From an uncultured Bacteroidales bacterium (lineage in GTDB: Bacteria; Bacteroidota; Bacteroidia; Bacteroidales; FEN-979): a DNA stretch of 64,000 nucleotides. Location of the stretch: NCBI GenBank assembly GCA_903916595.1, contig CAIWXI010000137.1, forward strand, positions 1 through 64,000, given 5' to 3'. Below, one piece after another: positions 15,502-24,389 of this stretch. The first letter of the stretch is position 1. The number at the start of each line of letters is the position of its first letter. The notes under the pieces were generated by a model. It had not been told where the DNA came from, made no database searches, and worked only from the letters and a program-made list of their open reading frames with translations. A program made the position numbers and the translations under genes.

Positions 15502-16428
15502 TTATATTTTGCTGATCAGATAAGTTCCCGTCGCTTTTTCGAGTATGATGTTCAGAACAGGCTTTTGACACTTATCTTTTCTGGTTGACATGATTTCGCT
15601 CAGATAAGGCAGTGTGTATGTTTTCAGTTTATTCCGGTAACGGTACGAAAAATTTATGCTAATCCAGTATTCAAGCTCCTTCTTCTGGCAACCTCTGATG
15701 ATATCGCAATCGTATAATTGTTTGAATGCATCCGCCAGACGGTTTCCGGAGCCAAGGAATAACAAAGGTTTAGGAGCATTCTCGCCGCCGTTTAGCAGCG
15801 CATAAAACTCAATTTGATCTTCCGGAGAAAAAAAATCCCGGAGGATCTCATAAATTTCAGCTATCGATTCGTTAACAAAGATAGGTTTGATAACTGGCAT
15901 GGCAGGTTCCAGTTGCTTTGTTGTTGGTTTGGTTATGTCTGTCAGTTCTTCGCGTTCCCTTATTGGGCTAAGGTTGATCGTTTCCAGGATGAAAAAACGG
16001 TCATTGCAAATTTCAAGAAATGGGATGTTATACAGAATGCAATAGTCCTGGATTACCACGAAAAGTAATGAAAAGAGATAGTGGGCCCTGACTTCTGAAA
16101 TTCCCAGGTCATCCGATACATCCTGCCCTTTGTACCAAATTGGATAATATAGTTCATCGATTTCGAGATGCACGGGTTCAATATCTTCAAATTTTTTAGG
16201 AATAACGATTACCCTGTCGAGTTCATCGATGTAAAACATGAGAAGATCCTTCTTCTCCTGGAATGTCGATTTTGTTAAAAGATTTAACCCAAGCTCCCTC
16301 CTGAAGGGCTCGACGAATTCTTCATGCAGGTTGGTATCCATCCCGGCAAGTACTTCTATTTTCTGTGGGTCGTCGTCCTGTTGAAAGGAAAGTATATTCA
16401 GGCATTTATCCAATGCATTGGTTTTCAT
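15502..16428 (-). CDS. Unknown element-encoded protein, 308 residues
   Basis: A complete frame with an ordinary composition, soluble, with acidic and aromatic segments in the first 130 residues (DELYYPIWYKGQDVSDD) and a basic C-terminus (SYRYRNKLKTYTLPYLSEIMSTRKDKCQKP). The last third (about 190-290) resembles a helical domain seen in other integrase-linked Bacteroidetes proteins, but I cannot name it. It lies between the integrase and the AlpA-like HTH gene, on the same strand. A role in element maintenance or regulation is likely from position only. Confidence 0.75.
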   Translation of the reverse strand: MKTNALDKCLNILSFQQDDDPQKIEVLAGMDTNLHEEFVEPFRRELGLNLLTKSTFQEKKDLLMFYIDELDRVIVIPKKFEDIEPVHLEIDELYYPIWYKGQDVSDDLGISEVRAHYLFSLLFVVIQDYCILYNIPFLEICNDRFFILETINLSPIREREELTDITKPTTKQLEPAMPVIKPIFVNESIAEIYEILRDFFSPEDQIEFYALLNGGENAPKPLLFLGSGNRLADAFKQLYDCDIIRGCQKKELEYWISINFSYRYRNKLKTYTLPYLSEIMSTRKDKCQKPVLNIILEKATGTYLISKI

Positions 16429-16461
16429 AAGGATTTTGGGATATATAGTGGGTGCGGAAAG

Positions 16462-17700
16462 CTAAAATTTTAATACTATTTTGTCTGTGGCATCACGTTT
16501 GGCCTGGTTTATAATCTTGGTATAAACCTGGGTCGTTCTTGGATCCCGGTGTCCAAGCATTTTTGAAACAGTGTAAAAATCTGTTCCATTGCTTAGCTGC
16601 AATGTTGCGTAGGTATGCCTGAAACAATGAAATGTTATATTCTTTGTGATCCCGGCAGACCCGATCCATTGGGCTAAATGTTTATTGGAATAAGCAGAAT
16701 AGGTAAGCCCATTAAAAACTTTTTGATTTGGCTCTTTGCGCTCCCCCATCAGGTTATAGGCTTGTTCAGAGATTGGCATCATTTCTACGCCATTTGTCTT
16801 TTGCTGGGTGAATTGGATAAAGTATCCGTTACCATTGATAAATTCCACTTCACCCCATGTAAGTTTTGCAATATCTCCGAAACGGAATCCGGTGAGTGCA
16901 GAGAATAAAGCTGCATTTTTTAACAAAGGGTTTAGACAATCCTTCTGTATAAGGTTATTCAATTCTTCCAATGTTAAGAAATTCCGATGGGTTTCAGCTT
17001 CCTTAATACGATCGATCCTGGCATTTAAATTATAGCGGAGAAATCCGTCTTTGTGCGCCTGTTTAAGCGTTGCTTTAAATTTGTTGAAATAGGAAAAGGC
17101 TGAATTTTGAGAAAGTTTTACTTTTTCGCTTCGGTTACTGTGGGTGTTGCAGAGGTAATCCTTAAAATCATTGCAGAATTTTTCATCAAGATCAACAAAC
17201 TTTAATTTTCCGCCGGTGAATTTTTCTAGATAATGATACGCCGAAACCCAGTTATCATGGTTGGAGGCCTTCCTTTTTTCCTTCAGTTCACAGAAATATT
17301 GTAAAAAGGAGGTATTCTCCATTTCCCTGATCTTTAACTGGGCCTTCTCGTAACCGGTGTATATTTCCGGCTTATTCAGTTGATTATCCCTTTTCTGCCT
17401 GATCTGTTCAGCAATCTGAAGGGTTTCCTCATTATGCTTTTTATCAATTGGGTTCAACTTGATTTTTTTTGGTTCACCCTTCTTACCCAAAATAGGAATC
17501 AATCGTTTCTGTTCCTTGCCATTTTTATCAAGGTACATTTGTTCTTCAGTCTCATTTTCATTGAACAGGAACAGGTTCAGGAACTCCCTGCGAGTGGGTT
17601 TGTCCGTTTCAGGATGGAGGATCGGAGGATAAAAATCGAGGTACAGACTATGCCTGTTATCCGATATATTCTTAAATCTTAGCTTTACTTTGGTAACCAT
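16462..17700 (-). CDS. Tyrosine recombinase / integrase
   Basis: Encodes 412 residues. An N-terminal arm-binding domain precedes a SAM-like core-binding domain (about 115-215: LQYFCELKEKRKASNHDNWVSAYHYL). The catalytic domain shows Arg in ALTGFRFGDIAKL, the HxxR of FHCFRHTYATL, and LGHRDPRTTQVYTKI with the nucleophile Tyr. This is the phage/ICE-type integrase common in Bacteroidetes. It abuts the zinc/HTH protein gene (8-base gap) and lies near mnmE, so the element end should be within the 18.28-18.5 kb gap or just beyond it. Confidence 0.95.
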   Translation of the reverse strand: MVTKVKLRFKNISDNRHSLYLDFYPPILHPETDKPTRREFLNLFLFNENETEEQMYLDKNGKEQKRLIPILGKKGEPKKIKLNPIDKKHNEETLQIAEQIRQKRDNQLNKPEIYTGYEKAQLKIREMENTSFLQYFCELKEKRKASNHDNWVSAYHYLEKFTGGKLKFVDLDEKFCNDFKDYLCNTHSNRSEKVKLSQNSAFSYFNKFKATLKQAHKDGFLRYNLNARIDRIKEAETHRNFLTLEELNNLIQKDCLNPLLKNAALFSALTGFRFGDIAKLTWGEVEFINGNGYFIQFTQQKTNGVEMMPISEQAYNLMGERKEPNQKVFNGLTYSAYSNKHLAQWIGSAGITKNITFHCFRHTYATLQLSNGTDFYTVSKMLGHRDPRTTQVYTKIINQAKRDATDKIVLKF

Positions 17701-17708
17701 ATATATTA

Positions 17709-18278
17709 TTATTTCAGTATATTATCGATCATATTTTTCGGAACATAAGCGAACCAGCCTTTTTTTATTTTTGGTATTTTGTTCCTTTTAATCAGTGATT
17801 GCAAAGCGCCTTCAGAAATACCATACTTTTTTTGAACCTCGGTAAGATTATACCAGTCATTTTCGTCAAATTCAACATCATCATCTTCACTTTCAATTTC
17901 CTTAGTATCAGATTCAACCGGAAACAGAACAAAAAATTTGTCAATTTCTGATCGCTTAATGATTGTTTTCCTTTGTGCGAGATTTACCCCTTTGATCGTC
18001 CCCATGTTAATAAGGCGGTAGACAGTAGGCAAAGAACTATTCAGAAGTTTAGCAACATCCTTAACCGTTAAAAACTCTTTTGCTTTAATCTCGTCAAGAG
18101 GTTGTGCTTTAACCTGCTTGATTTCTTTGTTACTCGTTTCAATTTTTTGAGCTCTGATCCTTGCTTTGTACCCTCGTTTCGCGCAATTATCGCCACAAAA
18201 TTGTGTAACGGTTGTCCTGGCTGTGAACTCCTTTCCACAGAATTGACAGATTCGTTGTACCTTAATATTAGTACTCAT
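17709..18278 (-). CDS. Zinc-finger and double HTH protein next to integrase
   Basis: Encodes 189 residues. The N-terminus has a CxxC...CxxxC cluster (Cys11, Cys14, Cys28, Cys32), likely one zinc finger. An HTH_17-type motif follows (FLTVKDVAKLLNSSLPTVYRLINMGTIKGVNLAQRKTIIKRSEIDKFF, about 69-117). After an acidic linker (EIESEDDDVEFDEND) there is a second HTH-like motif (LTEVQKKYGISEGALQSLIKRNKIPKI). Its position just upstream of the integrase gene suits a directionality factor or regulator of excision. Confidence 0.85.
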   Translation of the reverse strand: MSTNIKVQRICQFCGKEFTARTTVTQFCGDNCAKRGYKARIRAQKIETSNKEIKQVKAQPLDEIKAKEFLTVKDVAKLLNSSLPTVYRLINMGTIKGVNLAQRKTIIKRSEIDKFFVLFPVESDTKEIESEDDDVEFDENDWYNLTEVQKKYGISEGALQSLIKRNKIPKIKKGWFAYVPKNMIDNILK

Positions 18279-18341
18279 TTAGCATATTTTAATATAATTA
18301 AGATAAAATAAGTATCATGTTTTCGCCAATAATTCAATGGA

Positions 18342-18422
18342 GGTACAAAACAGGTCCTGTTTTTAATTTGAGGTACAACAAAGGTACAAACATATACAGA
18401 ACGGATCACTAACGGTACGCAA
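18342..18422. repeat. GGTAC repeats near the integrase, candidate arm sites
   Basis: Four GGTAC-centred units occur at 18342, 18372, 18383 and 18414 (AGGTACAAAA, AGGTACAACA, AGGTACAAAC, CGGTACGCAA), spaced 30, 11 and 31 bases. They lie between the integrase module and mnmE, where arm-type sites and the attachment site would be expected. Confidence 0.5.
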
Positions 18423-18443
18423 AAGATATTAACAATAATAATT

Positions 18444-18467
18444 AAAAAAGCCCATATTTACTGGGCT
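18444..18467 (-). terminator. Intrinsic terminator of mnmE
   Basis: Read on the minus strand: AGCCCA, a 7-base loop, TGGGCT and six T. It lies about 45 bases past the mnmE stop. Confidence 0.8.
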
Positions 18468-18512
18468 TTACGTTACTTATACAGTTTTGGTTATGTGTTC
18501 GTTTTGTGCCGG

Positions 18513-19910
18513 TTACTTTCCGATGCAGAACCTCGAAAAAATATTTCCCAGAATATCATCTGTCGTGATTTCGCCCGTGATCTCGCCGATGTGATGAAGT
18601 GCAAGGCGGATGTTGCTTGAAAGAAGGTCGGCGGGGATGTTCCGGACCAGGCCTTGTTCAACTTCAACTATTGCTTCAATTGAACGTTGTAATGCTTCGT
18701 AATGCCGCGTGTTGGATATGACCAGTCCGTCGTTTATTCCGCTTATGCTTACCTTGCTTACAAGACTTTCGGCGATCTGGTGGATGTTCTCGTGGCGCTT
18801 GGCTGAAACAAAGATGGTTTCCTGGCTCACGAAGGATGTGAACCCCTTTGGAAGCTTCTTTACCTTATCGATTTTGTTGCCGACCAGGATAAGATGTCTT
18901 AAAGGATTTTCGGCAATGTCTTTGAAATCTTCAAGTGCGTTAACAACATCTTCGAACGATTCCTTTGTGGCATCGAAAACATACAGCACCATGCTTGCCT
19001 CACTAATCTTTTGCCATGTTTTTTCGATCCCCAGGGTCTCGATCTCATTTTCGGCAGCCCGCAAGCCGGCAGTGTCGATAAAGCGGAAGCTGAACCCGCC
19101 GATCACAATAGTGTCTTCGATCGCATCGCGGGTAGTCCCCGGTATTTCTGAGACGATCGCTTTTTCTTCATTCAGGATGGCATTCAGCAGAGTTGATTTG
19201 CCGGCATTCGGCTTGCCTATGATTGCCACGGGAATACCTGTTTTGATAACATTTCCTAGTTTAAAGGAACCGAGCAAGGATGAAATCTCGCTTTTCAATG
19301 TTTTCACCAGCCTGATAAGCCCTCCGCGGTCGGCAAATTCAACATCTTCCTCGCTGAAATCGAGTTCCAGTTCCAGCAGTGAAACAAAATCTAACAGCTG
19401 TTCGCGAAGAGCCTTGAGCTTTTTCGAAAATCCGCCTCTGAGCTGGGTAAAGGCCAGTTCATGCGACATCTTCGAGTGGGCTGAAATGAGGTCGGCTATA
19501 CCTTCGGCCTGTGTGAGGTCGAGTTTCCGGTTGAGAAACGCCCTTAGAGTAAATTCTCCGGGATTGGCCATCCGCAGTCCATGATCAAGCAAGACTTCCA
19601 TGATCCGTTGCTGCATATAAACCGAGCCATGTACCGAAAGTTCGGCCACATCCTCACCGGTGTAGGAATTGGGAGCCCTGAAAATACTCAGCAGAACATC
19701 ATCCAGAGGCCCTTCATCAGATATGATAGTTCCATGGTGGATGGTGTGGGAGGCTGCTTGCTGTATTGATTTTTTTTTATTTGACGGGCGGAAGATGTTT
19801 TCCAGGGTTTTAAATGTATCCGGTCCGGAAATGCGGGCTACAGCAATAGCGCCTGTTCCCGGGGCAGTCGAGATCGCACAGATGGTATCGTTAAGTTGAA
19901 AGCGGGCCAT
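18513..19910 (-). CDS. mnmE: tRNA modification GTPase MnmE
   Basis: Encodes 465 residues from [29 protein letters not shown]. With MnmG it makes the cmnm5U modification at the wobble position of tRNAs. The tetrahydrofolate-binding N-terminal domain, a central helical domain and an inserted G domain are present: [20 protein letters not shown] and NKID. The C-terminus is the family-typical FCIGK. The frame extends upstream to 19970, but the start at 19910 fits the family. This is the first core gene beside the integrative element. Confidence 0.96.
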   Translation of the reverse strand: MARFQLNDTICAISTAPGTGAIAVARISGPDTFKTLENIFRPSNKKKSIQQAASHTIHHGTIISDEGPLDDVLLSIFRAPNSYTGEDVAELSVHGSVYMQQRIMEVLLDHGLRMANPGEFTLRAFLNRKLDLTQAEGIADLISAHSKMSHELAFTQLRGGFSKKLKALREQLLDFVSLLELELDFSEEDVEFADRGGLIRLVKTLKSEISSLLGSFKLGNVIKTGIPVAIIGKPNAGKSTLLNAILNEEKAIVSEIPGTTRDAIEDTIVIGGFSFRFIDTAGLRAAENEIETLGIEKTWQKISEASMVLYVFDATKESFEDVVNALEDFKDIAENPLRHLILVGNKIDKVKKLPKGFTSFVSQETIFVSAKRHENIHQIAESLVSKVSISGINDGLVISNTRHYEALQRSIEAIVEVEQGLVRNIPADLLSSNIRLALHHIGEITGEITTDDILGNIFSRFCIGK

Positions 19911-19935
19911 AAGGCACAAAAATATCAAATTAAAC

Positions 19936-19966
19936 ATTGCCGGTGTTTCAAAAGAATTTAATTTTG
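19936..19966 (+). promoter_or_regulatory. Promoter of sucD
   Basis: ATTG (19936-19939), 19 bases, then TAATTTTG (19959-19966), a full TANNTTTG -7 box. Its position rules out the ATG at 19969 as start. Confidence 0.7.
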
Positions 19967-19983
19967 GCATGAAAATATTTTCT

Positions 19984-20859
19984 ATGAGCGTACTTGTTGA
20001 TGAACATTCGAAGGTCCTTGTCCAGGGCTTTACAGGGCATGAGGGATCCTTTCATGCTGGCCAGATGATTGAATACGGGACTAATGTAGTAGGGGGTGTC
20101 ACTCCGGGCAAAGGTGGGACCATCCATCTTGATCGCCCGGTATTCAATACCGTATCTGATGCCGTAAAGGCCACCGGGGCTAATGTTTCGGTTGTTTTTG
20201 TGCCTCCTTCAATGGCTGCCGACGCGATCGTAGAGGCTGCTGTTGCAGGGATAAAACTTATTGTATGTATTACCGAGGGTATTCCCGTGATTGATATGGT
20301 TACGGTTAAGGAATACCTTAAGGGCCACGATGTACGGCTTATTGGTCCGAATTGTCCGGGTATCATAAGCCCGCCTCATACCAAGATCGGGATCATGCCC
20401 GGTTTTATTCACCAGAGAGGTTGTATCGGGATTGTTTCCCGTTCGGGGACTTTGTCATATGAAGCGGTTGACCAGATAACCAAGACAGGCCTCGGACAAA
20501 CCACCATGATCGGGGTGGGAGGGGATCCCATCCCCGGAACCACGATAAAGGAAGCAGTCCAGCTACTGATGGAAGATCCCGAAACCAAAGGCATTGTGAT
20601 GATAGGGGAGATAGGCGGCAACATGGAAACTGATGCGGCATATTGGATTAAAGACCACGGGACCAAGCCGGTTGTAAGCTTTATTGCCGGGGCTACTGCT
20701 CCTAAAGGACGTACCATGGGACATGCAGGCGCTATCGTTGGTGGAAAGTCAGATACCGCCGAGGCCAAAAAAGAAATCTTAAGAGAATGCGGAATTCATG
20801 TAGTTGATTCGCCGGCGGACCTGGGGACAGCAATGGTCAAAGCACTTGGAAAATGGTGA
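19984..20859 (+). CDS. sucD: Succinyl-CoA synthetase alpha subunit
   Basis: Encodes 291 residues from [21 protein letters not shown]. The CoA-binding Rossmann domain ([18 protein letters not shown]) precedes the ligase domain, with the phospho-His in [10 protein letters not shown] and PNCPGIISP. It carries out the substrate-level phosphorylation step of the TCA cycle with SucC. No sucC is adjacent, so the beta subunit must be encoded elsewhere. The ATG at 19969 lies 3 bases after the -7 box, so 19984 is preferred. The stop codon starts a short AAATGGTG tandem repeat. Confidence 0.95.
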   Translation: MSVLVDEHSKVLVQGFTGHEGSFHAGQMIEYGTNVVGGVTPGKGGTIHLDRPVFNTVSDAVKATGANVSVVFVPPSMAADAIVEAAVAGIKLIVCITEGIPVIDMVTVKEYLKGHDVRLIGPNCPGIISPPHTKIGIMPGFIHQRGCIGIVSRSGTLSYEAVDQITKTGLGQTTMIGVGGDPIPGTTIKEAVQLLMEDPETKGIVMIGEIGGNMETDAAYWIKDHGTKPVVSFIAGATAPKGRTMGHAGAIVGGKSDTAEAKKEILRECGIHVVDSPADLGTAMVKALGKW

Positions 20860-20874
20860 AATGGTGAAATGGTG
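20851..20874. repeat. AAATGGTG triple tandem repeat
   Basis: Three exact 8-bp units. The first overlaps the last two sense codons and the stop of sucD. Confidence 0.7.
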
Positions 20875-20880
20875 AATCTG

Positions 20881-22287
20881 TCATCTCTTAAAATACTCAT
20901 ACGCCCCTAAGGCTGGCGAAGCAGGCCGCAGGGTCCCTCTGATATCATTGATTACTCCCATTGGAACTCCTTTGCCTATCGCCGGGGAGAGGCTGTCGAT
21001 CGCATAGTCGCATTTAAAAACATCGAGGAACATTGGCTCCTTGTTTATCAGGCACTCGAGGTAATGGCCGGGATTGGTGGTCCTGAGTGAAGTTTTTAGT
21101 ATGGCATGGTCGAACATATATGAGAATGCTGTTCCGGCCACGCTGTCTAATCCGATCTCGTCGGTCTCTGAACCATAAACAATGGCATTGCCGAAATATG
21201 CTTTAACCAGGTCGTTGGGCACCTTCTTTCCAACGGAATCGTAAGTGTAATTGCTTAATACGATGGATGGCAGTCCCCTTACCGAAGCAGTCCAGTAATT
21301 GCCGACTGTAAGCTGGCGGAAGTCATAGCTCCCTCCTTTTTCAATTCTCAGAGCTGCTCTTCCGCAGTTACCGATAATGCAGTTGATGGATACGACGGAA
21401 GTGGAATAGGCATATATTCCGTCGTAAAGCATGTTCTGTATGATTGTTCCATCCATGCTTAGCTTTGGGTTTGATCCGGCAACCAGGGAGTCGATGAGGA
21501 GGCCGAAATTCCCGTTTTTAATCACGGTATTACTCAGTGAATTGTTTTTACTGCCTCTTTCGAGGTAAATCCCGTCCCATTGTCCCGGAAGGTCCCGGTA
21601 ATACGGATCAAGCCGGTCGGCCTGTATCCTTACCGGATGTTCCCACTGCCCGTTGATATTCAGAGTGGCTTCATGAGAGACGGCTATGTATGCTTTTTTA
21701 TGCAGGTACACTTTGGTCCCGGGAAGGATCGTGAGAGATGCTCCGGTATCAACTCTTAGAAATCCGTAGATCACATGCGCTTTAAGGCTGTCCCATACCT
21801 GATTCCCTTTTAATGTTTTGCTGATGTTAAAGTCGGCATTCTGGCCGCAGGCGGCAAGCTGGACTAACTGACGGTTCCCATTGGTGGTAAAGACGATGGA
21901 ATCGCTTACGATAAAGGGCGTAGTGTTATCATTCGGGTTAACCGTTACCTTGACGAAAACAAAGAGGCTGTCGTTTCCCGCAATCCCGATGTCCTGAACA
22001 GAGGATGCAGGATTACCGTCGACATTGATGCGATACATTGAGGCATCCCCTCCGCCAAGCTGAATGCGGGAGACCACGACCTTATTGCTGTTATGATTAT
22101 ATACCAGAAGCCTTTTAGTAATCGAGCCTGCCGTAGCAAGCACTGTGTCGAACATCACCGTATCGGTTGAGAAGGAGAGCACAAGAGAAGCGTTTGAATC
22201 AATCTTGTCGGCTTTGCGGCACGACGGCGACCCGGTGATAATACAAAGGGAAACAAGGATCAGGACAAGAAAATTTTTACGGTGCAT
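20881..22287 (-). CDS. Right-handed beta-helix lipoprotein
   Basis: Encodes 468 residues. The signal peptide ends at the lipobox-like SPSC (Cys23), followed by RKADK. A front beta domain (about 35-150) is followed by a parallel beta-helix (about 160-400) with repeats such as GILPGTKVYLHKKAYIAVSHEATLNINGQW and SNTVIKNGNFGLLIDSL. Proteins of this build occur once per genome in many Bacteroidetes, with no known reaction. The gene converges on sucD with a short spacer. It is probably surface-exposed or periplasmic; a carbohydrate-binding role is possible but not shown. Confidence 0.8.
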   Translation of the reverse strand: MHRKNFLVLILVSLCIITGSPSCRKADKIDSNASLVLSFSTDTVMFDTVLATAGSITKRLLVYNHNSNKVVVSRIQLGGGDASMYRINVDGNPASSVQDIGIAGNDSLFVFVKVTVNPNDNTTPFIVSDSIVFTTNGNRQLVQLAACGQNADFNISKTLKGNQVWDSLKAHVIYGFLRVDTGASLTILPGTKVYLHKKAYIAVSHEATLNINGQWEHPVRIQADRLDPYYRDLPGQWDGIYLERGSKNNSLSNTVIKNGNFGLLIDSLVAGSNPKLSMDGTIIQNMLYDGIYAYSTSVVSINCIIGNCGRAALRIEKGGSYDFRQLTVGNYWTASVRGLPSIVLSNYTYDSVGKKVPNDLVKAYFGNAIVYGSETDEIGLDSVAGTAFSYMFDHAILKTSLRTTNPGHYLECLINKEPMFLDVFKCDYAIDSLSPAIGKGVPMGVINDIRGTLRPASPALGAYEYFKR

Positions 22288-22365
22288 GGTTTATGTTTGG
22301 ATGGCAAGATATGAAAAAATAAGCCCTACTTACTATTCTTAATAACGTCGCCACTAAATTTATCG

Positions 22366-22373
22366 TATTTTTG
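22366..22373 (+). promoter_or_regulatory. -7 box before the glycogen operon
   Basis: TATTTTTG matches TANNTTTG. It overlaps the upstream-most start (TTG at 22371) and so supports the ATG at 22425. No clear -33 TTTG is present. Confidence 0.55.
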
Positions 22374-22424
22374 CACCACCGGAAATTTTTGGTTAAATTT
22401 GAATCTTTCAGAAGAACGGTAAAA

Positions 22425-24377
22425 ATGAGTTACATCAAATTTGATAAATATCAGCTGATAAACCTGGAGTATTCTCTGAAACGCGAGATGCTCAGGTCGA
22501 ACCGGGCCGGTTCATATGCTAATACGACCATTGTCAACTGTAATACACGTAAATATCATGGCCTGCTGGTAACACCCCAGCCGGGAATTGACCATGAGAT
22601 GCATGTTTTGCTATCGACCGTCGACGAAACTATAATCCAGAGAGACGCTGAGTTTAATCTCGGAATACACAAGTACCCCGGGAATCTCTATAACCCCAAA
22701 GGGCATAAGTATATCAGGGATTTTACTTCCGATCCGTTTCCCTTGCTTACATATCGTGTAGGGGGGGCTGTACTCACCAGAGAGAGCCTGTTTGATTCGA
22801 AGGAGGACAGGATTATTGTACGATATACTCTGGTTGAAGCCCACTCTCCGACGAAACTGCGGCTCAAGCCTTTTCTGGCTTTCAGAAATTATCATACGCT
22901 GACCAGGGAAAATATTTTTGCTGATAAAAAATTCGAAAAAGTTCCTAACGGGATCAAGGTAAGGATGTACCACGGCTATACTGACCTGTTTATGCAGATA
23001 TCTAAGGAAAATGAATATATTCATGTTCCCGACTGGTATCATAATGTAGAGTACCAGGAGGAGATGGACAGGGGATATGAGTTCCAGGAGGACCTTTATA
23101 CTCCGGGCTTTTTCGAGATAGACATCAAAGCGGGGGAAAGCATTTATTTCTGTGCAGGTACGAAGGAGATTTCTGTGCCGGGGATCAAAAGGGCCTACAC
23201 GGCCGAGCTTAAGAACCGTACTCCCAGGGATACCTTCGAACACTGTCTGGCTAATGCAGCCCAGCAGTTTATCATGAGAAGAGGGAACAAAACATCTCTT
23301 TTACCAGGCTATCCCTGGTTTACGCGATCAGGCAGGGATACTTTTATGTCGCTTCCCGGGCTGCTCATGGTTACAGGAGATTTCAAAACCGCGAAAGCCA
23401 TCATAGACCAGATGGTTTCTGAACTCAAAGGACCCTTAATGCCTCATTATGGCTCAGGGAATAATGTAACGTATCATGCTGCAGATCCTTCTCTGTGGTT
23501 TATCTGGGCGCTTCAGCAGTATGCCATGTTTACCCATACCGAGAAAAAGATATGGAAGGAATACGGAAAAAAAATTGTACAGATTCTCGAAGGATACCGC
23601 GATGGCACTGAATTCAATATTCATATGGAGCCCGACGGCCTGATCTATGCAGGGGTACATGGGATGGCTCTCACCTGGATGGATTCTGTAGTGTATGGCA
23701 AGCCCGTGACACCACGTACAGGGAAGGCCGTAGAGATTAACAGCCTGTGGTATAATGCGGTTTGTTTTGCCATTGAAAGCGCTGAGATGGCCGGTGACCG
23801 TGATTTTCTCAAGGAATGGTCGGCGCTTCCTGAAACGATCTCCTTATCGTTTATCAAGACTTTCTGGAACCCCGACAAGAAGTATCTTGCCGATTATGTT
23901 GACGGGGAATACAAGGACTGGACGGTAAGGCCCAATATGCTGTTTGCTACTTCAATGCCTTTTTCGCCGATTACCGAGGAAATGCGTAAAGATGTGCTCA
24001 GCAGGGTACGACAGGAACTTCTTACACCCAGAGGGATCCGCACTCTCACCCCGAAAAGCCCTGTTTATAAAGGGATATATTCAGGAACGCCGCAGGAACG
24101 TGATTTTGCTTATCATCAGGGAACCGTGAGGCCATGGCTGCTTTGTCATTTTGCCGAAGGATATCTTAAGATTCACGGTAAAAGCGGTCTTTCGATGATA
24201 AAAAATTTGTATGCAGGGTTTGAACCTGTATTGACTGAATATGGCATTGGAACCATCAGCGAGATATTTGATGGAGATCCTCCTCATACACCCAGGGGAG
24301 CAATCTCGTATGCCGACAGTGTTGCTGAATTATTACGTATGAAATGGTTGATTGATATTTACAGTCAACCTCAATAA
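22425..24377 (+). CDS. Glycogen debranching enzyme (amylo-alpha-1,6-glucosidase, GH133)
   Basis: Encodes 650 residues from MSYIKFDKYQLINLEYSLKRE. The N-terminal GDE_N beta-sandwich domain (about 1-240, with NCNTRKYHGLLV) precedes the (alpha/alpha)6 barrel GDE_C domain, with YPWFTRSGRDTFMSLPGL, ADPSLWFIWAL and a C-terminal EIFDGDPPHTPRGAISYADSVAELLR. It hydrolyses alpha-1,6 branch stubs in glycogen. First gene of a four-gene operon (gaps 12, 9 and 25 bases) for glycogen turnover. It is cytoplasmic, with no signal peptide. Confidence 0.93.
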   Translation: MSYIKFDKYQLINLEYSLKREMLRSNRAGSYANTTIVNCNTRKYHGLLVTPQPGIDHEMHVLLSTVDETIIQRDAEFNLGIHKYPGNLYNPKGHKYIRDFTSDPFPLLTYRVGGAVLTRESLFDSKEDRIIVRYTLVEAHSPTKLRLKPFLAFRNYHTLTRENIFADKKFEKVPNGIKVRMYHGYTDLFMQISKENEYIHVPDWYHNVEYQEEMDRGYEFQEDLYTPGFFEIDIKAGESIYFCAGTKEISVPGIKRAYTAELKNRTPRDTFEHCLANAAQQFIMRRGNKTSLLPGYPWFTRSGRDTFMSLPGLLMVTGDFKTAKAIIDQMVSELKGPLMPHYGSGNNVTYHAADPSLWFIWALQQYAMFTHTEKKIWKEYGKKIVQILEGYRDGTEFNIHMEPDGLIYAGVHGMALTWMDSVVYGKPVTPRTGKAVEINSLWYNAVCFAIESAEMAGDRDFLKEWSALPETISLSFIKTFWNPDKKYLADYVDGEYKDWTVRPNMLFATSMPFSPITEEMRKDVLSRVRQELLTPRGIRTLTPKSPVYKGIYSGTPQERDFAYHQGTVRPWLLCHFAEGYLKIHGKSGLSMIKNLYAGFEPVLTEYGIGTISEIFDGDPPHTPRGAISYADSVAELLRMKWLIDIYSQPQ

Positions 24378-24389
24378 ATCTGAGTTTCT

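Noticed and set aside
18279..18512. tRNA gene as integration target
   Set aside because: No cloverleaf or CCA-type end was found between the integrase module and mnmE.
18709..19584. 291-codon plus-strand frame opposite mnmE
   Set aside because: Antisense shadow of the well-supported mnmE gene, with Ser-rich, family-less translation.
22611..23243. 210-codon minus-strand frame opposite the debranching enzyme
   Set aside because: Shadow of the GDE_N domain, no promoter or family resemblance.
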